Assembly (NCBI GenBank): GCA_964385695.1
Contig: CAYLQA010000006.1
Coordinates: forward strand, 35,877-99,876
Origin: CAYLQA01 sp964385695
Lineage (GTDB): Bacteria; Desulfobacterota; Desulfobulbia; Desulfobulbales; Desulfurivibrionaceae
Length of the DNA: 64,000 nucleotides
Direction of reading: 5' to 3'
Shown here: in pieces, positions 15,540 through 24,315 of the stretch
How the letters are laid out: the number at the start of each line of letters is the position of its first letter
How positions within the stretch are numbered: position 1 is the stretch's first letter
The notes under the pieces: model-generated
Told to the model about the DNA's origin: nothing
The model's database searches: none
The model's input: only the letters and a program-made list of their open reading frames with translations
Translations under genes and position numbers: made by a program

Positions 15540-16433
15540 ATGAGGGGGAAATTTGTATCGTTAGTATGCGCTCTGGGCGTTGGGATTATGACTTTGCCTG
15601 CGCCTGTGATGGCGGCAGAAGAGGTAAAGATCACACCTGCCCAGGTTGCCGAGCAGATTTACATGATGAAAGGCCAAGGCGGTAATCTCGGTCTATTCAT
15701 CGGCGAGGACGGGACCTTTCTCATCGATGATCAATTTGCCCCATTGACGGATAAAATTGTGGCGGCCATCAAAGAGGTTGGCGGCGACTTTCCCAAATTT
15801 CTGCTCAACACCCATTACCATGGCGACCACACCGGCGGCAATGAGAACCTCGGCCAGGGCGGCACCCTGATTTTCTCCCACGATAATGTGCGTGAGCGCT
15901 TAAGCTCCGGCTCCTTTATCGCGGCCTTCAACAAAAAGCGGGAAGCGGTTGCTAAGCATGGCTTGCCTGTGGTGACCTTTTCCGAGGATATCAGCTTTCA
16001 TCTCAACGGCGATACGGTGCACGCCATCCATGTGCCCTCTGCCCATACCGACGGCGACAGCTTTATCCATTTTCAGGCGGCCAATGTTATCCATGCAGGC
16101 GATCTCTTTTTTAACGGCTTTTACCCGTTCATCGATGTCCATCACGGCGGTGACCTTAAGGGGATGATCAAGGGGGTGGATAAGGTTTTATCCCTGGCAG
16201 ATGATAAGACGAAGATTATTCCAGGGCACGGCCCCTTGGCGGATAAGGCGCAGTTGGCCGAGTACCGCAAGATGCTCGCTATTGCCTATGAAAGGCTGAG
16301 AAAGCTCAAGGCGGCAGGGAAAACCGCCCAGGAGGCAGTCGCAGCCAAGCCCCTGGCCGATCTCGAGGCAATCTGGGGCGATGGTCTCTTCACGGGTGAG
16401 CGTTGGATCGAGCTGATCTATCCCGGCGTCTAA
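15540..16433 (+). CDS. Secreted metallo-beta-lactamase-fold hydrolase
   Basis: 297 residues with a signal peptide (cleavage after about VMA, residue 25). The metal motif HYHGDHTGG near residue 95 supplies His-x-His-x-Asp-His. A further histidine in SAHTDGDS (about 165), an Asp in HAGDLFFNG (about 187) and the late IIPGHGP (about 230) complete a binuclear site. This is a periplasmic MBL-fold hydrolase resembling the SoxH/quinoprotein-relay type rather than a resistance enzyme. Substrate unknown. It stands alone downstream of the MITE-like repeat and converges on putA with a seven-base gap. Confidence 0.85.
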   Translation: MRGKFVSLVCALGVGIMTLPAPVMAAEEVKITPAQVAEQIYMMKGQGGNLGLFIGEDGTFLIDDQFAPLTDKIVAAIKEVGGDFPKFLLNTHYHGDHTGGNENLGQGGTLIFSHDNVRERLSSGSFIAAFNKKREAVAKHGLPVVTFSEDISFHLNGDTVHAIHVPSAHTDGDSFIHFQAANVIHAGDLFFNGFYPFIDVHHGGDLKGMIKGVDKVLSLADDKTKIIPGHGPLADKAQLAEYRKMLAIAYERLRKLKAAGKTAQEAVAAKPLADLEAIWGDGLFTGERWIELIYPGV

Positions 16434-16440
16434 ATCCGTA

Positions 16441-19416
16441 TCACCTGCACAGCTCCTGCTCCGCCAGCTCGTCTGCCGGGGCAAAGCCTCGGCGCATGGT
16501 GTTTTCCGTGACGGTGCGCGGGTCCATAAACTGGAGCAGGTAATCCGGGCCGCCCGCCTTGGAGCCGATGCCGGACATCTTAAAGCCGCCGAATGGCTGG
16601 CGTTGGACCAGGGCCCCGGTGATACCCCGGTTAAGGTAAAGATTGCCCACGCGAAAATGCTTGCGGGCCAGGGCAAGATGACTGGGGCTGCGGCTGAAGA
16701 CGCCCCCGGTTAAGGCAAAGGGCGTGCTGTTGGCAATGGTGATGGCCTCTTCATAGGTTGCCGCCTTCATCAGGCTCAGGACCGGGCCGAAGATCTCCTC
16801 CTGGGCCAGGCGGTGTTCGGGTTGGATGTCGCCGAAGATGCTTAAGGGGGCGTAGTAGCCAGTGGCAGGGATCTCTCGGCTGAGGAGAAGGGTACCCTCC
16901 TTTTTTCCGATTTCGATATAGCGGAGAATTTTCTCCTGGGCCTCTTGATCCACCACCGGACCCATGAAATTGCCTGGCTTCTCTGCCGGGCCAATGGCTA
17001 AAGATTGGGCCGCAGCAAGCAGGCGCTCCACGAATTTCTCATATACACCCTCCAGAATAATCACCCTGGAGCAGGCTGAGCATTTTTGTCCCTGGTACCC
17101 GAAGGCGGAATGAAGCACATGGACAACGGCCTGGTCCAGGTCTGCATCATCATCAATAATGATCGCATTTTTACCGCCCATCTCGGCGATGACCTTCTTG
17201 ACATGGGTTTGTCCGACATGCGCCCTGTTGCCCCGTTCGGCAATACGTAAGCCAACCTCCATGGAGCCGGTAAAGGCGATGAGGTTGATATCTGGATGAT
17301 CCACCAGGTAATTTCCGATCTCGCTGCCATTGCCGGGGATGAAATTGAAGACACCATCCGGCAGACCTGCCTGCCTGAAAATCTCAGCCAGGCGATACCC
17401 AACCACTGCCGCGAGGGAAGCAGGCTTAAAGAGCACGCAGTTGCCGCTGACCAGGGCGGCCGCGCACATGCCGCAACTGATGGCCATGGGAAAGTTCCAG
17501 GGGGAGATGACTGCGGCCAGTCCCTTGGGCTCATAAAAATAATGGTTCAACTCGCCGGGCTCATTGCCGAGCCGTTGTCTGGTGCCTAAACGGATCATCT
17601 CGCGGCCGTAGTACTCCAAAAAATCAATGGCCTCTGCCACATCGCCGTATGCCTGGTCCCATTGTTTGCCAACCTCAAGCACCTGCCAGGCTGCCAATTT
17701 GACGATATCACGCCGGGCAATTTCCGCAGCCTTAAAGAGACACCCCGCCCGCTCGTTTGCCGGAGTATTGCGCCAGGCGGGTAGGGCTTCTTGGGCTGCA
17801 GCAATGGCCTGGTCTCCCTCGGCCTGACCGGCCTGGCAAACCTGGCCGATGATTTCGTCCGGATTGGCCGGATTGACCGAGGCAGCCACGCGTTCGCTCT
17901 GTACCTCCTTGCCGTTGATGAGCAGGGGATAGGTTTGCCCCAGTTGCTCACGCACGGCAGCCAAAGCTGGGGGAAATGCCGAGCGCAGATCCGAACGGCT
18001 GAAGTCGGCCATGGGCTCGTTGTGAAAGGAGGTGGGATCTGCGCTGCTGCTCATGCTGTCGTGTTCTCCTTTGTGAGGGGCAGCAAGGAGATGCGCAGCA
18101 TCGGCCTGTTCAACAAAGCGCTGCCTCAAAAATGAATCGTTGGCCGTGTTCTCCAGCAGACGGCGTACCAGGTAGGCCATGCCGGGCAGCAGTTCGCCGT
18201 AAGCGCTGTACAGTCTGATTCGATTGCATTCCTTAGCCAGGGCATGCTGCACCGGCCCAGCCATGCCGTAGAGGAGTTGAAACTCGTATTGCTCTGGCGG
18301 CACGTCATGGGCCTTTGCCAGCTCCATGACCGCGGCAATGGTCCGGATATTATGGGAGGCGCAGGCCAGGTGGCAGATATCGTGATTGGCCAAAACGGTG
18401 TGGGCCAGCCGTTCAAAGGCGGCATCGCTCTCGGCCTTGTGCAGATAAACCGGCATGGGCCAGCCGTTTTGTCTGGCAACCACGGTCTCGTAATCCCAAT
18501 ACGCCCCCTTGACCAAGCGAATGGATATGGGCAGCTTTTCCGTTCTGGCCCAGGCGAGCAGTTGCTCCAGGTCTTTGTCCGTCTCCTTCAGGTAGGTTTG
18601 GAGAACAATGCCCAGGTGGGGATACTCCCTAAGATCCGGGTCGCTCCGCAACCGGCGGTACACCTCAAGGATCATATCCTTGTAATGATACTGCTCCATA
18701 TCGATACAGAGAAATCCGCCAATCTCTTTGGCCTTTACGGCAATAACCTTCAGGCGGCCAGAGATGGCATCCACCGAGCCCTGCCAGTTGGCCGGGTCAG
18801 CCTGGGAGTAGAGGCTGGTGGGTTTCACGGAGATATTGATTTTCGGGGCACTGCCCCAATCCAGGTCAGAGTCGCTGTCCAGCCCTGGCCACTGTTGCTG
18901 CTCTTGAGCCAAGTCGTTCAACAGGGTGAGATAATCGTTCAGATACTGCTCAGCCTCTTTTTCACTCACCGAGGCCTCGCCCAATATGTCCACGGTAAAG
19001 GCAAAGCCTTCATTGCGCAGAATGTTTAAGGAGGAACGCGCCTGATCAAGGTTTTCGCCGATGATGAACTGCCGGGCCATCTTCTCAATATTGTTGCGCA
19101 GGGAGGTTGCCATAACCTTGGCAGTAAAGCCGTTACCGTTGCCTATGCCCCACTGCAGCACCTTGGAGATTGCCTGGTCTGAATCACAGAAATATTCGTT
19201 GATGTGGCGGCTCAGTGATGTATCGGTGGTGAGGTAGGGGAGGACATCGACAAAACGGAAGAGGCGGACCTTGAAATCTTCATTGGCCATGGCCAGCTCC
19301 ATGGCCTTGCCTGCCCACCAGTCCTTGGCAAATACCGATGGCGTCTCATTCGCAATCAGGCCCAGTAAACGCCGGCCCCGTTTCGTGATCTTTTCTTCCA
19401 GGCGCTTTTGCTCCAT
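16441..19416 (-). CDS. putA: Bifunctional proline dehydrogenase / P5C dehydrogenase
   Basis: 991 residues from the ATG at 19416, chosen because AAGGAGGG lies four bases before it; an ATG-free extension upstream lacks such a site. Residues about 150-470 are the FAD-binding proline dehydrogenase barrel (SIRLVKGAYWDYE, FQLLYGMAG, YGELLPGMAYLVRRLLEN read in parts). Residues about 520-960 are the aldehyde dehydrogenase, with NAD-binding FTGSMEVG, general base Glu in IAEMGGKNA and nucleophile Cys in GYQGQKCSACSR. It oxidises proline to glutamate. There is no ribbon-helix-helix N-terminus, so it is not the self-repressing type. Confidence 0.95.
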   Translation of the reverse strand: MEQKRLEEKITKRGRRLLGLIANETPSVFAKDWWAGKAMELAMANEDFKVRLFRFVDVLPYLTTDTSLSRHINEYFCDSDQAISKVLQWGIGNGNGFTAKVMATSLRNNIEKMARQFIIGENLDQARSSLNILRNEGFAFTVDILGEASVSEKEAEQYLNDYLTLLNDLAQEQQQWPGLDSDSDLDWGSAPKINISVKPTSLYSQADPANWQGSVDAISGRLKVIAVKAKEIGGFLCIDMEQYHYKDMILEVYRRLRSDPDLREYPHLGIVLQTYLKETDKDLEQLLAWARTEKLPISIRLVKGAYWDYETVVARQNGWPMPVYLHKAESDAAFERLAHTVLANHDICHLACASHNIRTIAAVMELAKAHDVPPEQYEFQLLYGMAGPVQHALAKECNRIRLYSAYGELLPGMAYLVRRLLENTANDSFLRQRFVEQADAAHLLAAPHKGEHDSMSSSADPTSFHNEPMADFSRSDLRSAFPPALAAVREQLGQTYPLLINGKEVQSERVAASVNPANPDEIIGQVCQAGQAEGDQAIAAAQEALPAWRNTPANERAGCLFKAAEIARRDIVKLAAWQVLEVGKQWDQAYGDVAEAIDFLEYYGREMIRLGTRQRLGNEPGELNHYFYEPKGLAAVISPWNFPMAISCGMCAAALVSGNCVLFKPASLAAVVGYRLAEIFRQAGLPDGVFNFIPGNGSEIGNYLVDHPDINLIAFTGSMEVGLRIAERGNRAHVGQTHVKKVIAEMGGKNAIIIDDDADLDQAVVHVLHSAFGYQGQKCSACSRVIILEGVYEKFVERLLAAAQSLAIGPAEKPGNFMGPVVDQEAQEKILRYIEIGKKEGTLLLSREIPATGYYAPLSIFGDIQPEHRLAQEEIFGPVLSLMKAATYEEAITIANSTPFALTGGVFSRSPSHLALARKHFRVGNLYLNRGITGALVQRQPFGGFKMSGIGSKAGGPDYLLQFMDPRTVTENTMRRGFAPADELAEQELCR

Positions 19417-19559
19417 ATACCCTCCTTGTGCGCGCAAAAAATCTCTTCTCCCTTAGCCTATCACAACAAGGAGGCGGGCAGGTATGGCATTTTTTGCCTG
19501 AAGGATGTGGAGGCAGTGGAAAAAAAGAAGGCTTGCCCTTTTTTATATTCCGTAAACGT

Positions 19560-19703
19560 ATGACCGGCCAGGAGCGCTTACCCAAGGTCTGGATGCTCCT
19601 TGGGTGCTCACAGTGCAAGGCCCCGGAATACGCCAAGAACAGAATCCCCAAAAGCTTTTACGATAATCAGGATTTTTACTCAAAAGAGAAAGATAAAATC
19701 TAG
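19560..19703 (+). CDS. Small open frame, 47 residues, unknown
   Basis: The ATG at 19560 opens a frame of plausible composition (MTGQERLPKVWMLLGCS, then QCKAPEYAKNRIPKSFYDN) ending at TAG. It contains a CSQC pair that could bind metal. A longer upstream part of the frame looks random. No ribosome site is clear and no family is recognised. It lies in the spacer between the divergent putA and the lipoprotein gene. Confidence 0.3.
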   Translation: MTGQERLPKVWMLLGCSQCKAPEYAKNRIPKSFYDNQDFYSKEKDKI

Positions 19704-19834
19704 GCAGAATGAAGCTTGTTCGCCAAGGATTACCCTAACGGGTAAATTCAACACTTGGCATGAGGCGGTGGATAATTATATTCTGGGTATGGATGGCCTT
19801 GGGTCATACGGCGACAATAATTGAGGATGCTGCT

Positions 19835-20191
19835 ATGAAAAAAAATAATCCACTGATAATACTCTCTCTGCTCGCGCTCTATGGGAGCATGCTGCTCGCC
19901 GGTTGCGTGGCTGCCGTTGAGGAGGTCGCACCGGCAAGGGGCGAACAGGTCGGGCAAGTTCTCTTTTTAAAGGGTAAGGTCAAAAAGGTGAAGCCTGAGA
20001 GCAAAATGATCTCACTGAAACCCAAAAAAGGAAAGTCTCTGCACTTTATTGTTCCGGAACAGGCAAAAACCATCGGCTTTAAAATGTTGGATGAACTTGA
20101 GCCCAAGCAACAGCTCAAGATCTGGTATGTGCGGGATGGTGAGAAAAACAGGGCCATCAAGGTGGAAAGATTGCCTGAGTTGGGCTGCTGA
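19835..20191 (+). CDS. Small lipoprotein of unknown function
   Basis: 118 residues from the ATG at 19835, preceded by GAGGA. The N-terminus is a lipoprotein signal: KK, a hydrophobic run, then the lipobox LLAGC with the lipidated Cys at about residue 24. An upstream in-frame ATG is rejected because the signal would then be internal. The mature part is a small beta-rich domain with QVLFLKGKVKKVKPESKMISLKP, which looks like an OB-like or SH3-like barrel. The role is unknown. It is 38 bp upstream of the DsrE-like gene, so the two may work together at the cell envelope. Confidence 0.7.
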   Translation: MKKNNPLIILSLLALYGSMLLAGCVAAVEEVAPARGEQVGQVLFLKGKVKKVKPESKMISLKPKKGKSLHFIVPEQAKTIGFKMLDELEPKQQLKIWYVRDGEKNRAIKVERLPELGC

Positions 20192-20229
20192 GCAACAGGG
20201 CTGGATTCATCCAGAAAAGGGGAAGTGGC

Positions 20230-20727
20230 ATGAAAAAGATATGTATTCTTTTGAGCATGGGGGTCTTTGTTGCGCTGTCTTTTTTACCCGCCTTGGCCCA
20301 ACAGCAGCAAAATACCAGGGCCCTGGGCGATTTGAAGACAGTAAAGGTCTATTTTGATGTCAAAACAAAGAGCATCAATAAGGTGGTCACCCAGCTTGGC
20401 CTGATTATTGAGACCTACGGGCAGATTAAAAAGGCGGGCGTGGAGCCAAGGTTCATAGTCGGATTTCGCAACGAGGCGAGCAACTTTGTGACCCAGGGAG
20501 AAGACGACTATATCTTTGAAGAGGATGCCCCGGCCAAGAAAAAGGTCCAAACCTTGGTGCAGCGCCTAAAAAAGCGCGGCATAATCATGGAGCAATGCGG
20601 AATTACAGCCGAGTTGTATGAGATAGATCTGGAGGATTTTTTGCCGGAACTAGAGATCATCCAAAACTCCTATATTTCCATGATCGGTTACCAGGCCCAA
20701 GGCTACTCCCAGCTGACGATGGATTGA
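20230..20727 (+). CDS. Periplasmic DsrE-family protein
   Basis: 165 residues with a signal peptide (cleavage after about ALA, residue 23). The mature domain follows the DsrE/DsrF fold: KTVKVYFDVK as first strand, PRFIVGFRNEASNFV as second, a helix with VQTLVQRLKKRGI, then EQCGITAEL, with a cysteine near residue 123, and IDLEDFLPELEIIQNSYIS. DsrE proteins take part in sulfur transfer when cytoplasmic; the exported variants have no assigned role. It ends YSQLTMD. The partner gene is the small lipoprotein just upstream. Ribosome site AAAGGGGAAG is strong. Confidence 0.8.
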   Translation: MKKICILLSMGVFVALSFLPALAQQQQNTRALGDLKTVKVYFDVKTKSINKVVTQLGLIIETYGQIKKAGVEPRFIVGFRNEASNFVTQGEDDYIFEEDAPAKKKVQTLVQRLKKRGIIMEQCGITAELYEIDLEDFLPELEIIQNSYISMIGYQAQGYSQLTMD

Positions 20728-20840
20728 GCATCCCGAAAAAGCAAAGCCCCGCAAGATAGAATTCCTTGATTTGGTTGAATGTAAGAAACTGTAATTTTTT
20801 TACAAATCAAGCCGGAGAATGGGGTATTGTTCTGCTGCGC

Positions 20841-21006
20841 CTAGTGTCGCGTCAAGGATGAAATGGCGTAATATCGCGCCTCCATTTTTTATGCCGGCAA
20901 GACACGACTTCAAGAGCATAGTTGTGCTATGTGGCTGAAGTCGTAACGCAGCAGGCGTGAAAAAGGGCAAGCGAGATGCGTCATTTCAGAGTTGACGCGA
21001 CACTAG
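20841..21006. repeat. MITE-like element, 166 bp, perfect 15-bp terminal inverted repeats
   Basis: Left end CTAGTGTCGCGTCAA (20841-20855) and right end TTGACGCGACACTAG (20992-21006) are exact reverse complements. Inside is a second foldback, GACTTCaagagcATAG against CTATgtggctGAAGTC (about 20915-20942). CTAG at both ends could be the target duplication or part of the end. It has no gene. A shorter relative lies at 15394-15491. It sits between the DsrE-like and pseudouridine synthase genes. Confidence 0.85.
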
Positions 21007-21037
21007 GCATGGAGCAAAGGTCAAAGTAAGGTGGAGC

Positions 21038-21670
21038 ATGGAAGTGATTTATGAGGACAACCATCTGCTGGTGGTGAATAAGCCATGCGGCCAGTTGGTG
21101 CAGGGCGATATGACAGGCAGGGCCACCTTGCTTGATGAGGCCAAGGCCTGGCTCAAAGAAAAATACAACAAGCCGGGCAATGTTTTTTTGGCCCTGGTCC
21201 ACCGCCTGGATCGACCGGCGTCAGGGGTGATCGTTTTGGCCCGTACCTCCAAGGCTGCTTCCCGCCTTTCTGAAGAGATCCGCAAACACCGACCGAAAAA
21301 AATCTACTGGGCAAAGGTTGCAGGCAAAACACCCAGCCAGGGAACCTGGACCGACCGGCTGGAGCGGCAGGAGTTTTGCTCCCGCGTTGTGGCGGAACCT
21401 ATGGGCAAAGAGGCGCGCTTGAGCTTTACCCGCCTCTCTTATGACAATGGAGTGAGTCTTGTTGAGATCACCCTTGAGACCGGCAGGTATCACCAGATCA
21501 GGGTGCAGTTTGCCCATAGGGGATTCCCGATTTTGGGCGATCGGCGTTATGGTTCCCAGCAACCCTTTGCTGACGATGCCATTGCCCTTCATGCCCGCGA
21601 GATGCGCATCCGTCATCCTACCACAAAAGAAGAGATGCACTTTGTTGCCGAGCCCGGTGCGGGTTGGTAA
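21038..21670 (+). CDS. RluA-family RNA pseudouridine synthase
   Basis: 210 residues, catalytic domain only. IYEDNHLLVVNKPCG opens the fold, the catalytic aspartate is in the HRLDRPASGV motif (about residue 57), and RYHQIRVQFAH, then LGDRRYGS, form the conserved later motifs. RluA-type enzymes convert uridine to pseudouridine in rRNA or tRNA. There is no S4 RNA-binding domain, so it is like the short RluA/TruC-type members; the target base cannot be predicted. The start follows a weak GGTGGAGC site just after the MITE-like element. Confidence 0.9.
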   Translation: MEVIYEDNHLLVVNKPCGQLVQGDMTGRATLLDEAKAWLKEKYNKPGNVFLALVHRLDRPASGVIVLARTSKAASRLSEEIRKHRPKKIYWAKVAGKTPSQGTWTDRLERQEFCSRVVAEPMGKEARLSFTRLSYDNGVSLVEITLETGRYHQIRVQFAHRGFPILGDRRYGSQQPFADDAIALHAREMRIRHPTTKEEMHFVAEPGAGW

Positions 21671-21861
21671 TCCCGCTGTCCTTCAACAAAAGGAAACTTG
21701 AACCCCTTTATTCCCCACAATGCTGCTGATCGTTTTTTGCGCAAATCCATGTTGCAGACTTGATTAATGAGCATCTGGGTGTTAGATGATTGGCATGGGT
21801 TGAGGGTGGGTAGCAATACCCAATTTGAGAAGTTGAAAAGTAATGAACAAGGTTTTTGGCG

Positions 21862-22317
21862 ATGACTAAGGCTTCCCGCTTGAGAGAAGAAGGGTATCTT
21901 CCTGGTAACGAACATCTCTTTAGAGATGCGCTCGAACATGCCCGGAATAGTAACTTTTCCGCATTGGACGGCCTGGATTTGGGCGTCGGAATGATCAGCT
22001 CAAAGAAACAGTTCATCTACGTAAACGCCAAGTTCTGCGAGATTACCGGCTATACGAGCGTTGAGCTTGTCGGCCAGGCACCGGCCATGCTTTTTACCAA
22101 AGAAGATTTTCCCAAAATGCTCATCAACATGCAGAGCATTGCCGAGGCAGAAGGGTTGTATGTGAACGGCACGCCTCTGTGCTATCTGCGAAAAGACAGG
22201 AGCAAGATAATGTGCCAGTTTGCCGGTCACAAGGTAAATGTCTCGGGTGAGCCTTGCCTGATTGGTTTTTTAAAGGAAGGCCACCTGGTCCCGCCGTCAG
22301 AGATCGATGCGCAGTAA
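21862..22317 (+). CDS. PAS-domain-only protein
   Basis: 151 residues from the ATG at 21862 (AAGG nine bases upstream). One PAS domain spans about residues 35-145: GLDLGVGMISSKKQFIYVN in parts, AKFCEITGYTSVELVGQ, then LFTKEDFPKM and a final strand. No kinase, cyclase or other output domain follows, so it may act as a free sensor or adaptor binding to one of the many signalling proteins in this genome. Ligand unknown. The gene is followed 26 bp later by a LysE exporter. Confidence 0.75.
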   Translation: MTKASRLREEGYLPGNEHLFRDALEHARNSNFSALDGLDLGVGMISSKKQFIYVNAKFCEITGYTSVELVGQAPAMLFTKEDFPKMLINMQSIAEAEGLYVNGTPLCYLRKDRSKIMCQFAGHKVNVSGEPCLIGFLKEGHLVPPSEIDAQ

Positions 22318-22343
22318 ATCATATCTGTGAACCGGAGTGCTCC

Positions 22344-22958
22344 ATGCTCAGTCCTGAGTTTTTATTGGCCTCTTTCATCGTGGTGCTGGTTCCCGGCACC
22401 GGGGTGATCTATACTATTTCCACCGGTTTGTTCCGGGGCTGGCAGGCAAGTATTGCCGCGGCCCTTGGCTGCACCCTTGGTATTGTGCCGCATCTGTTGG
22501 CCAGTGTTTTCGGCCTGGCCGCCTTGCTCCATGTGAGCGCTTTGGCCTTTCAGGCCGTTAAATTCGCCTGGGTGGCCTATCTTTTTTATCTTGCCTGGGG
22601 CATGTGGCAAGAAAACGGAGCCATCGCCTTTGAAAAAAGCGAGCAGAAAAAGGGCAGGGCGCAAACCCTGATCCGTGGATTTTTGCTCAATATTCTCAAC
22701 CCCAAGCTCTCCATCTTTTTTCTCGCCTTTATGCCGCAGTTTGTCGAGGCAAGCGCCGCCTCCCCCATGCCGCAGATGGTCGGCCTCAGCGGGGTTTTCA
22801 TGCTCATGACCCTGGTGGTCTTTATCCTCTATGGTTTTTGCGCCCATGGCGTGCGCAGCCATGTTGCCTCCTCACCCGGCCTGGTTCGCAGACTGCAACG
22901 CGTCTTTGCTGCCGGATTTGCCGCCTTGGGCCTCAAGCTCGCTCTGACGGACCAATAA
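22344..22958 (+). CDS. LysE/RhtB-family amino acid exporter
   Basis: 204 residues from the ATG at 22344; the open frame upstream overlaps the PAS gene and is not used. Six hydrophobic segments and the family hallmarks are present: LVPGTGVIYTISTGLFRGW near the N-terminus (the proline-glycine motif) and GFLLNILNPKLSIFFLAF at about residue 115. These proteins export amino acids or related small metabolites. Substrate unknown. A second member lies 1.4 kb downstream (24316-24948). It precedes a YqaA-like gene by 13 bp, so both are probably cotranscribed. Confidence 0.85.
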   Translation: MLSPEFLLASFIVVLVPGTGVIYTISTGLFRGWQASIAAALGCTLGIVPHLLASVFGLAALLHVSALAFQAVKFAWVAYLFYLAWGMWQENGAIAFEKSEQKKGRAQTLIRGFLLNILNPKLSIFFLAFMPQFVEASAASPMPQMVGLSGVFMLMTLVVFILYGFCAHGVRSHVASSPGLVRRLQRVFAAGFAALGLKLALTDQ

Positions 22959-22971
22959 GTCTTATTTCTCC

Positions 22972-23421
22972 ATGGAAGAATTTTTTACTGCCCACGGCCT
23001 GCTGGCCCTGTTTCTGTTAAGTTTTCTGGCCTCAACCGTTATTCCGCTCGGTTCGGAATGGCTTCTGGTGACCCTGCTTGTTGAGGGGCACTCGCCTGCC
23101 ATGCCCGTGGCTGTTGCCACACTTGGCAATACCCTAGGCGCTGTGACCACCTATCTCATAGGGTTGTATGGCGGCCCGTTTTTGATCAACAGGGTGCTGA
23201 GAATCAGTAACGAGGCGCAGGATCGGGCGGAGGGGTTGTACACAAGGTATGGTTCCTGGTCATTGCTCTTTTCCTGGCTGCCCATCATCGGCGATCCGCT
23301 CTGCTTGGTGGGGGGGCTGCTCAAAGTACGGCTGGGTCGGTTTTCCGCCCTGGTTTTAAGCGGTAAATTTGTCCGTTATGTTTTTGTCAGTCTGGTAGCC
23401 TTGAAAATTGTAGGAAACTAG
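22972..23421 (+). CDS. YqaA/DedA-like small membrane protein
   Basis: 149 residues with four or so membrane helices. It has FLASTVIPLGSEWLLV, then GNTLGAVTTYLIGLYGG and SWLPIIGDPLCLVGGLLKV, the sequence features of the YqaA branch of the SNARE-associated/VTT (DedA) superfamily. VTT proteins move phospholipids or keep membrane potential in balance; the YqaA branch itself has no settled role. Its position after the exporter and 13 bp before an unknown membrane protein suggests one transcript. Confidence 0.8.
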   Translation: MEEFFTAHGLLALFLLSFLASTVIPLGSEWLLVTLLVEGHSPAMPVAVATLGNTLGAVTTYLIGLYGGPFLINRVLRISNEAQDRAEGLYTRYGSWSLLFSWLPIIGDPLCLVGGLLKVRLGRFSALVLSGKFVRYVFVSLVALKIVGN

Positions 23422-23434
23422 AGCACCATTGGGT

Positions 23435-24070
23435 ATGGAATTTACCCAAATCGCAACGGAACTGACCACCTCGCTCAGCGATATATTCATCGCTATCCTC
23501 TCCTGTTATTTTGCCTGGCGTCTTTCTGCCTACAACGGCCCAGCCCTGAGAAAGAGGTTATGGCGACTCATGTTTTGCTCTCTGGCACTTGCCGCCCTGT
23601 TGGGCGGGGTGGTGCATGGGATTGTTTTGCCTGGACCGGTGTATCGTTTTTTATGGCAACCCATCTATATTGCCTTGAGCGCTACCATTGTCCTGTTTCT
23701 TGCAGCAACATCGCATGATCTGCTGGGCGAGGCGCGGGCGAAAAAATTGCTGCCCTTCCTCGCTGCAATAGGGCTCTTTTTCTATGGCCTGACATTGCTC
23801 CTCGCAGACAGTTTTGTGTATTTTTCCCTGTTCCAGGGTGTCTCAATGCTTGCTTGCCTCTTTTGTTTTGTCTATCTCTTTGCCCGGCGGCAAATTCCCG
23901 GTGCGGGGATAATCGTTCTGGCCATTGTCGTTTCCATTGCCGCTGCATATGTGCAAACGTTGCAATATCTGAGGTTCAATCTCATCTTTGAATTTGATAA
24001 CAATGGGTTGTATCATATTGTCCAGTCCGCAGGAGAGATCCTGCTCTATGTCGGGATAAGAAAAGGTTAG
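23435..24070 (+). CDS. Seven-helix membrane protein of unknown function
   Basis: 211 residues from the ATG at 23435, preceded only by a weak site. About seven hydrophobic segments span the whole chain, with few charged residues between them. The pattern TTSLSDIFIAILSCYFAWRL at the start and LIFEFDNNGLYHIVQSAGEI near the end resembles small DUF6962-like membrane proteins, but I cannot assign a function. The gene is packed between the YqaA-like gene and a tautomerase with short gaps. Confidence 0.65.
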   Translation: MEFTQIATELTTSLSDIFIAILSCYFAWRLSAYNGPALRKRLWRLMFCSLALAALLGGVVHGIVLPGPVYRFLWQPIYIALSATIVLFLAATSHDLLGEARAKKLLPFLAAIGLFFYGLTLLLADSFVYFSLFQGVSMLACLFCFVYLFARRQIPGAGIIVLAIVVSIAAAYVQTLQYLRFNLIFEFDNNGLYHIVQSAGEILLYVGIRKG

Positions 24071-24078
24071 GAGTGTAT

Positions 24079-24282
24079 ATGCCGTATGTAAATATCAAGG
24101 TGACCAATGAGGGCGTGAGCCCGGAGCAGAAAGCGGAACTCATCAAAGGGGCGACCGAGCTTTTGGCCCGGGTGCTGAACAAGAATCCTGCCACCACCGT
24201 GGTGGTGATCGATGAGGTGGAAACGGATAACTGGGGCATTGGCGGTGAGCCTGTCACCCTGCGCCGAAGCCGCGGCGAATAG
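24079..24282 (+). CDS. 4-oxalocrotonate tautomerase family protein
   Basis: 67 residues. The ATG at 24079 puts a proline directly after the initiator Met (MPYVNIKV), and this N-terminal proline, once Met is removed, is the catalytic base of the family; that decides the start against the GTG six bases upstream. The chain has the beta-alpha-beta form with GATELLARVLNKNP and a late WGIGGEP segment typical of the small 4-OT group. Substrate unknown. The ribosome site is GGAG. Confidence 0.9.
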   Translation: MPYVNIKVTNEGVSPEQKAELIKGATELLARVLNKNPATTVVVIDEVETDNWGIGGEPVTLRRSRGE

Positions 24283-24315
24283 ATTGCTGATCTTCCCAAC
24301 AAAGGATAAAGGAAA

